Part shown: in pieces, positions 61,912-64,000 of the stretch
How positions within the stretch are numbered: position 1 is the stretch's first letter
Layout: every line of letters begins with the position of its first letter
Origin: Pelodera strongyloides
Lineage: Eukaryota > Nematoda > Chromadorea > Rhabditida > Rhabditidae
DNA length: 64,000 nt
Assembly (NCBI GenBank): GCA_036852015.1
Contig: JAANDG010000013.1
Coordinates: forward strand, 434,001-498,000
Reading direction: 5' to 3'
Notes under the pieces: model-generated
The model's input: only the letters and a program-made list of their open reading frames with translations
What the model was told of the DNA's origin: nothing
The model's database searches: none
Made by a program: the position numbers and the translations under genes

Positions 61912-62031
61912 CTGAAAGCGCTTTGGTAGTTATTCACAAATACTATAAGCCTATGCATAAAGAGGTGGATAAAGAGGCTAGACATAAATACATGCGTAAA
62001 ATTACGCATGCACCACCTCCAGTGGCCTGCA

Positions 62032-62151
62032 CGAACGCCGGGAATATGCTCCCAGCCTATCAGTGGGAGGTGAGAGAAAGACAGCGACTACCCAAATCAG
62101 AGACCAATTCTCCCAACCCGGGAGGCTCCCGCTGTTCGTGCATACGGCCAC
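62032..62151. mobile_element. MITE-like element, GTGGCCGTATGCAC family
   Basis: Right end TTCGTGCATACGGCCAC. The left end GTGGCCTGCACGAACG has lost three bases. Interior ctcccagcc and ctcccactg-type arms are shared with 19825-19956. Confidence 0.7.
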
Positions 62152-63602
62152 AGAGTGGATCAGATGGTCTCCGTAAGAATATTTGCAGATTTATATGCTT
62201 TAGTGATGTTATTTTCGGGCACAAAGCATAAGGTACGCTGAAGAAATTCAGGTGGTATGCGGAATTCGGCCGAGGAAAGGCGCGCGCCACGACTATAACA
62301 ACGTGCGAAGTTTGGCGCAGGAACAGCAAGGGTGCGCGGCGATTTTGTCCTATCTTTGCAAGGTTGTCAGAAAATGTGTCCTGCTATATCTACACCACTG
62401 TGTAGATACGTACATACTACAAGTACGCTGTTCAAATATTATCGTACTCTATTTCTATTCAATGCTTCATGATGAAATATTATTAAACGGATATGTATGC
62501 GCGAAATCGATGTATTTTGTGTTACCTTCTTATATAGTTCTCTTATATCATTTATCAAATTTGAGTTGAGAGTTAGTTATACGGTAATCGAATTTCTATA
62601 TAAATGTCAGGCGATAAATTGTCTCTGCTAAGTAAATGTGGGAATTTGGCTACTGCCTTTTTTTGCAAAGCACAATAAACAAGGAAGGAAATTGGAATTA
62701 AATATCTGTAGATCTCACTGGGGATCGAAAAAAATTAAATTTTATATTGAAGGGTGCGAAGTGCGAAGAGCAGGAGTACCTGTTCTGTGACACAAAAAAA
62801 TTTAACAGCAAATAATAAATAAATAGATAAATAAATAAATCTTTTTCGCTTCAAGAGCGTGCCTCTTTCCTCAAGGGTTGCACAAATGCAGTTGTTCAAA
62901 TTGCGTATGACATGTTCCGCACAGGTCCCGAGCAGCAGGCGACGAGTTTCAGACGACAAATTTATCGACGTCTTCGGGCTAGGAGGCCACGAAGGAGCTC
63001 TTACCTCTTCAAAAATTCGCTCTTTCCCCCGCGAATTCCGTCGGATAGTAGAGAAGCGGCGCGTGAAGCAGCCCACGGAACCCTGGAAATGTGTGAAATC
63101 TCCCCGGCGGGAGAATCCTCTGATTCGTGTGATCCCTCTCTTTCTCTCACCTCCCGCCGGGAAGCTGAGGAGCATCCCGACGCGTTCGTGCATACGACAA
63201 AGTAGTATTCAAGGTATAAATCGTACAAATGCAAATAATGTGAAGTAACTGTGGAAAATCGTAAGTTATTCCTGTAGCATTCAATGTCTTATTTTACAGT
63301 GTTTTGGAAAACGTATGCTCAAAGGTCGTCTTTCTGCGGAGCTATAAAAGTGTGCGCAAGTGTTATTCGAATCAGTTTCTTTATGTTCTTTACCCGAATT
63401 CGGCTGTGATGCCACAATGGATTTTCATTTCGTTACATATTCTACCAGCGTTATTTATGCACATTGTCTTCTTTTGCGCTAAGAAGGTGGGCTTTCTATT
63501 GGATTGTTTAAAACGAAATACAGGCGTTTTTAAACGCATCGTACAGAACGTGTCATACGTAATTTCGATTTCATGTCATCGATTTTATAGTTAGAGCCAT
63601 AA
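62152..63602. other. intergenic, GC-richer repeat-like tract
   Basis: Overlapping frames on both strands at 62859-63193 come from a GC-rich tract containing inverted ctcccgccggg motifs and an end tcgtgcatacga like the GTGGCCGTATGCAC family. I do not accept a gene here. A TTAAAGCG-family end lies near 63508. Confidence 0.45.
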
Positions 63603-63815
63603 ATGAGTAAGGTTGTGTTACGTTTACCGACTTCCTTTATTGTAGCGACCAAGCGTAGTCAGTCGACCAAACGTAAACTGAAGTTAACTGAAAACAGGAA
63701 GTTTACTGCCTTATATTTCAGAAAAACTTAACACCAGCTCCGGCAGCTCCTCCAAAGAAAGATGAGAAGAAGGTGGTGGCTCCAGTGCCACCGCCGCCTG
63801 GACAGAAACCAGAGG
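63603..63815 (+). CDS. 5' part of a gene leaving the window
   Basis: A clear exon 63722-63815 (acceptor tatatttcag, donor GAGG then gtacgg) encodes a Lys/Pro/Ala-rich peptide (NLTPAPAAPPKKDEKK, then VPPPPGQKPE). A possible first exon is ATG AGT AAG at 63603-63611 with a weak donor, which would make the protein begin MSKKN. Such tails occur at the N-termini of several muscle and cytoskeletal proteins, but that is too general to assign a family. The gene continues to the right. Confidence 0.45.
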
Positions 63816-64000
63816 GTACGGTTTCCGGTTACGGTAATCTCGATACGGTAGCTTTAAAAGAGTATATCAGCCCGTTTTTGAAACTTATATCCGTCGCTGT
63901 ATTCTCATGTAGTGCATGCAAATTACTGTGCGACATTTTCGTCTAATTATAGCAGTAAAAAAAGGAGTAGAAGCTGTTCTTCAAGTTGTTCAAGTTCTTA

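Noticed and set aside
62735..63248. Overlapping frames of about 130-150 codons on opposite strands
   Set aside because: The tract is GC-rich and repeat-like with inverted motifs; neither frame shows a domain or convincing splice sites.

Overview
This is nuclear DNA of a nematode. The evidence is: AT-rich sequence with many short introns ending in TTTCAG; trans-splice-type acceptors lying right against start codons; interstitial runs of the nematode telomere unit TTAGGC; and genes whose best recognisable relatives are nematode proteins (an EGL-10-type RGS protein and MOLO-1/TPM-domain proteins). I cannot name the species. Exon boundaries were worked out by hand from splice sites, reading-frame phase and family resemblance.

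Layout. (1) 1-2424: a 117-bp tandem repeat and a predicted five-exon gene of unknown function. (2) about 4130-18380: a head-to-tail duplication of a gene for a MOLO-1/TPM-domain single-pass membrane protein with a glycine-rich tail. Copy 1 (4588-10563) looks intact. Copy 2 (12696-16655) shows a 2-bp loss at the start of exon 2, loss of two exons, an inserted segment with its own intron, and a stop codon displaced by a 23-bp hairpin. Copy 1 carries two insertions absent from copy 2: a 1.5-kb foldback element with a tRNA-Asp-like sequence in each arm, and a cluster of GCGAATTCGC palindromes. (3) 19.9-22.1 kb: two orphan exons and repeats. (4) 22560-28661, minus strand: a 16-exon egl-10 orthologue (DEP, GGL and RGS domains, predicted 558 residues). 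(5) 33015-49716, plus strand: a 23-exon gene for a leucine-rich-repeat protein of the PPP1R37 type (protein phosphatase 1 regulatory subunit), divergent from egl-10. (6) 53193-59649, plus strand: a membrane acyltransferase (acyltransferase-3 plus SGNH domain, nematode OAC-like), followed by a small gene (59836-60339) spaced as in a nematode operon. (7) 61059-61911, minus strand: a small secreted cysteine-containing protein. (8) 63.7 kb: an exon of a gene running off the window.

Throughout, introns and intergenic DNA are rich in short inverted-repeat (MITE-like) elements of at least six families. Two recur often: one with ends GAGGCCGTATTCACC and a group beginning TTAAAGCG. The clearest biology is signalling: the EGL-10 orthologue should restrain G-protein-o signalling at synapses, MOLO-1-type proteins modulate levamisole-type acetylcholine receptors, and the PPP1R37-type protein should bind protein phosphatase 1. 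The clearest novelty is structural: the comparison of the two MOLO copies, and the tRNA-bearing foldback element.
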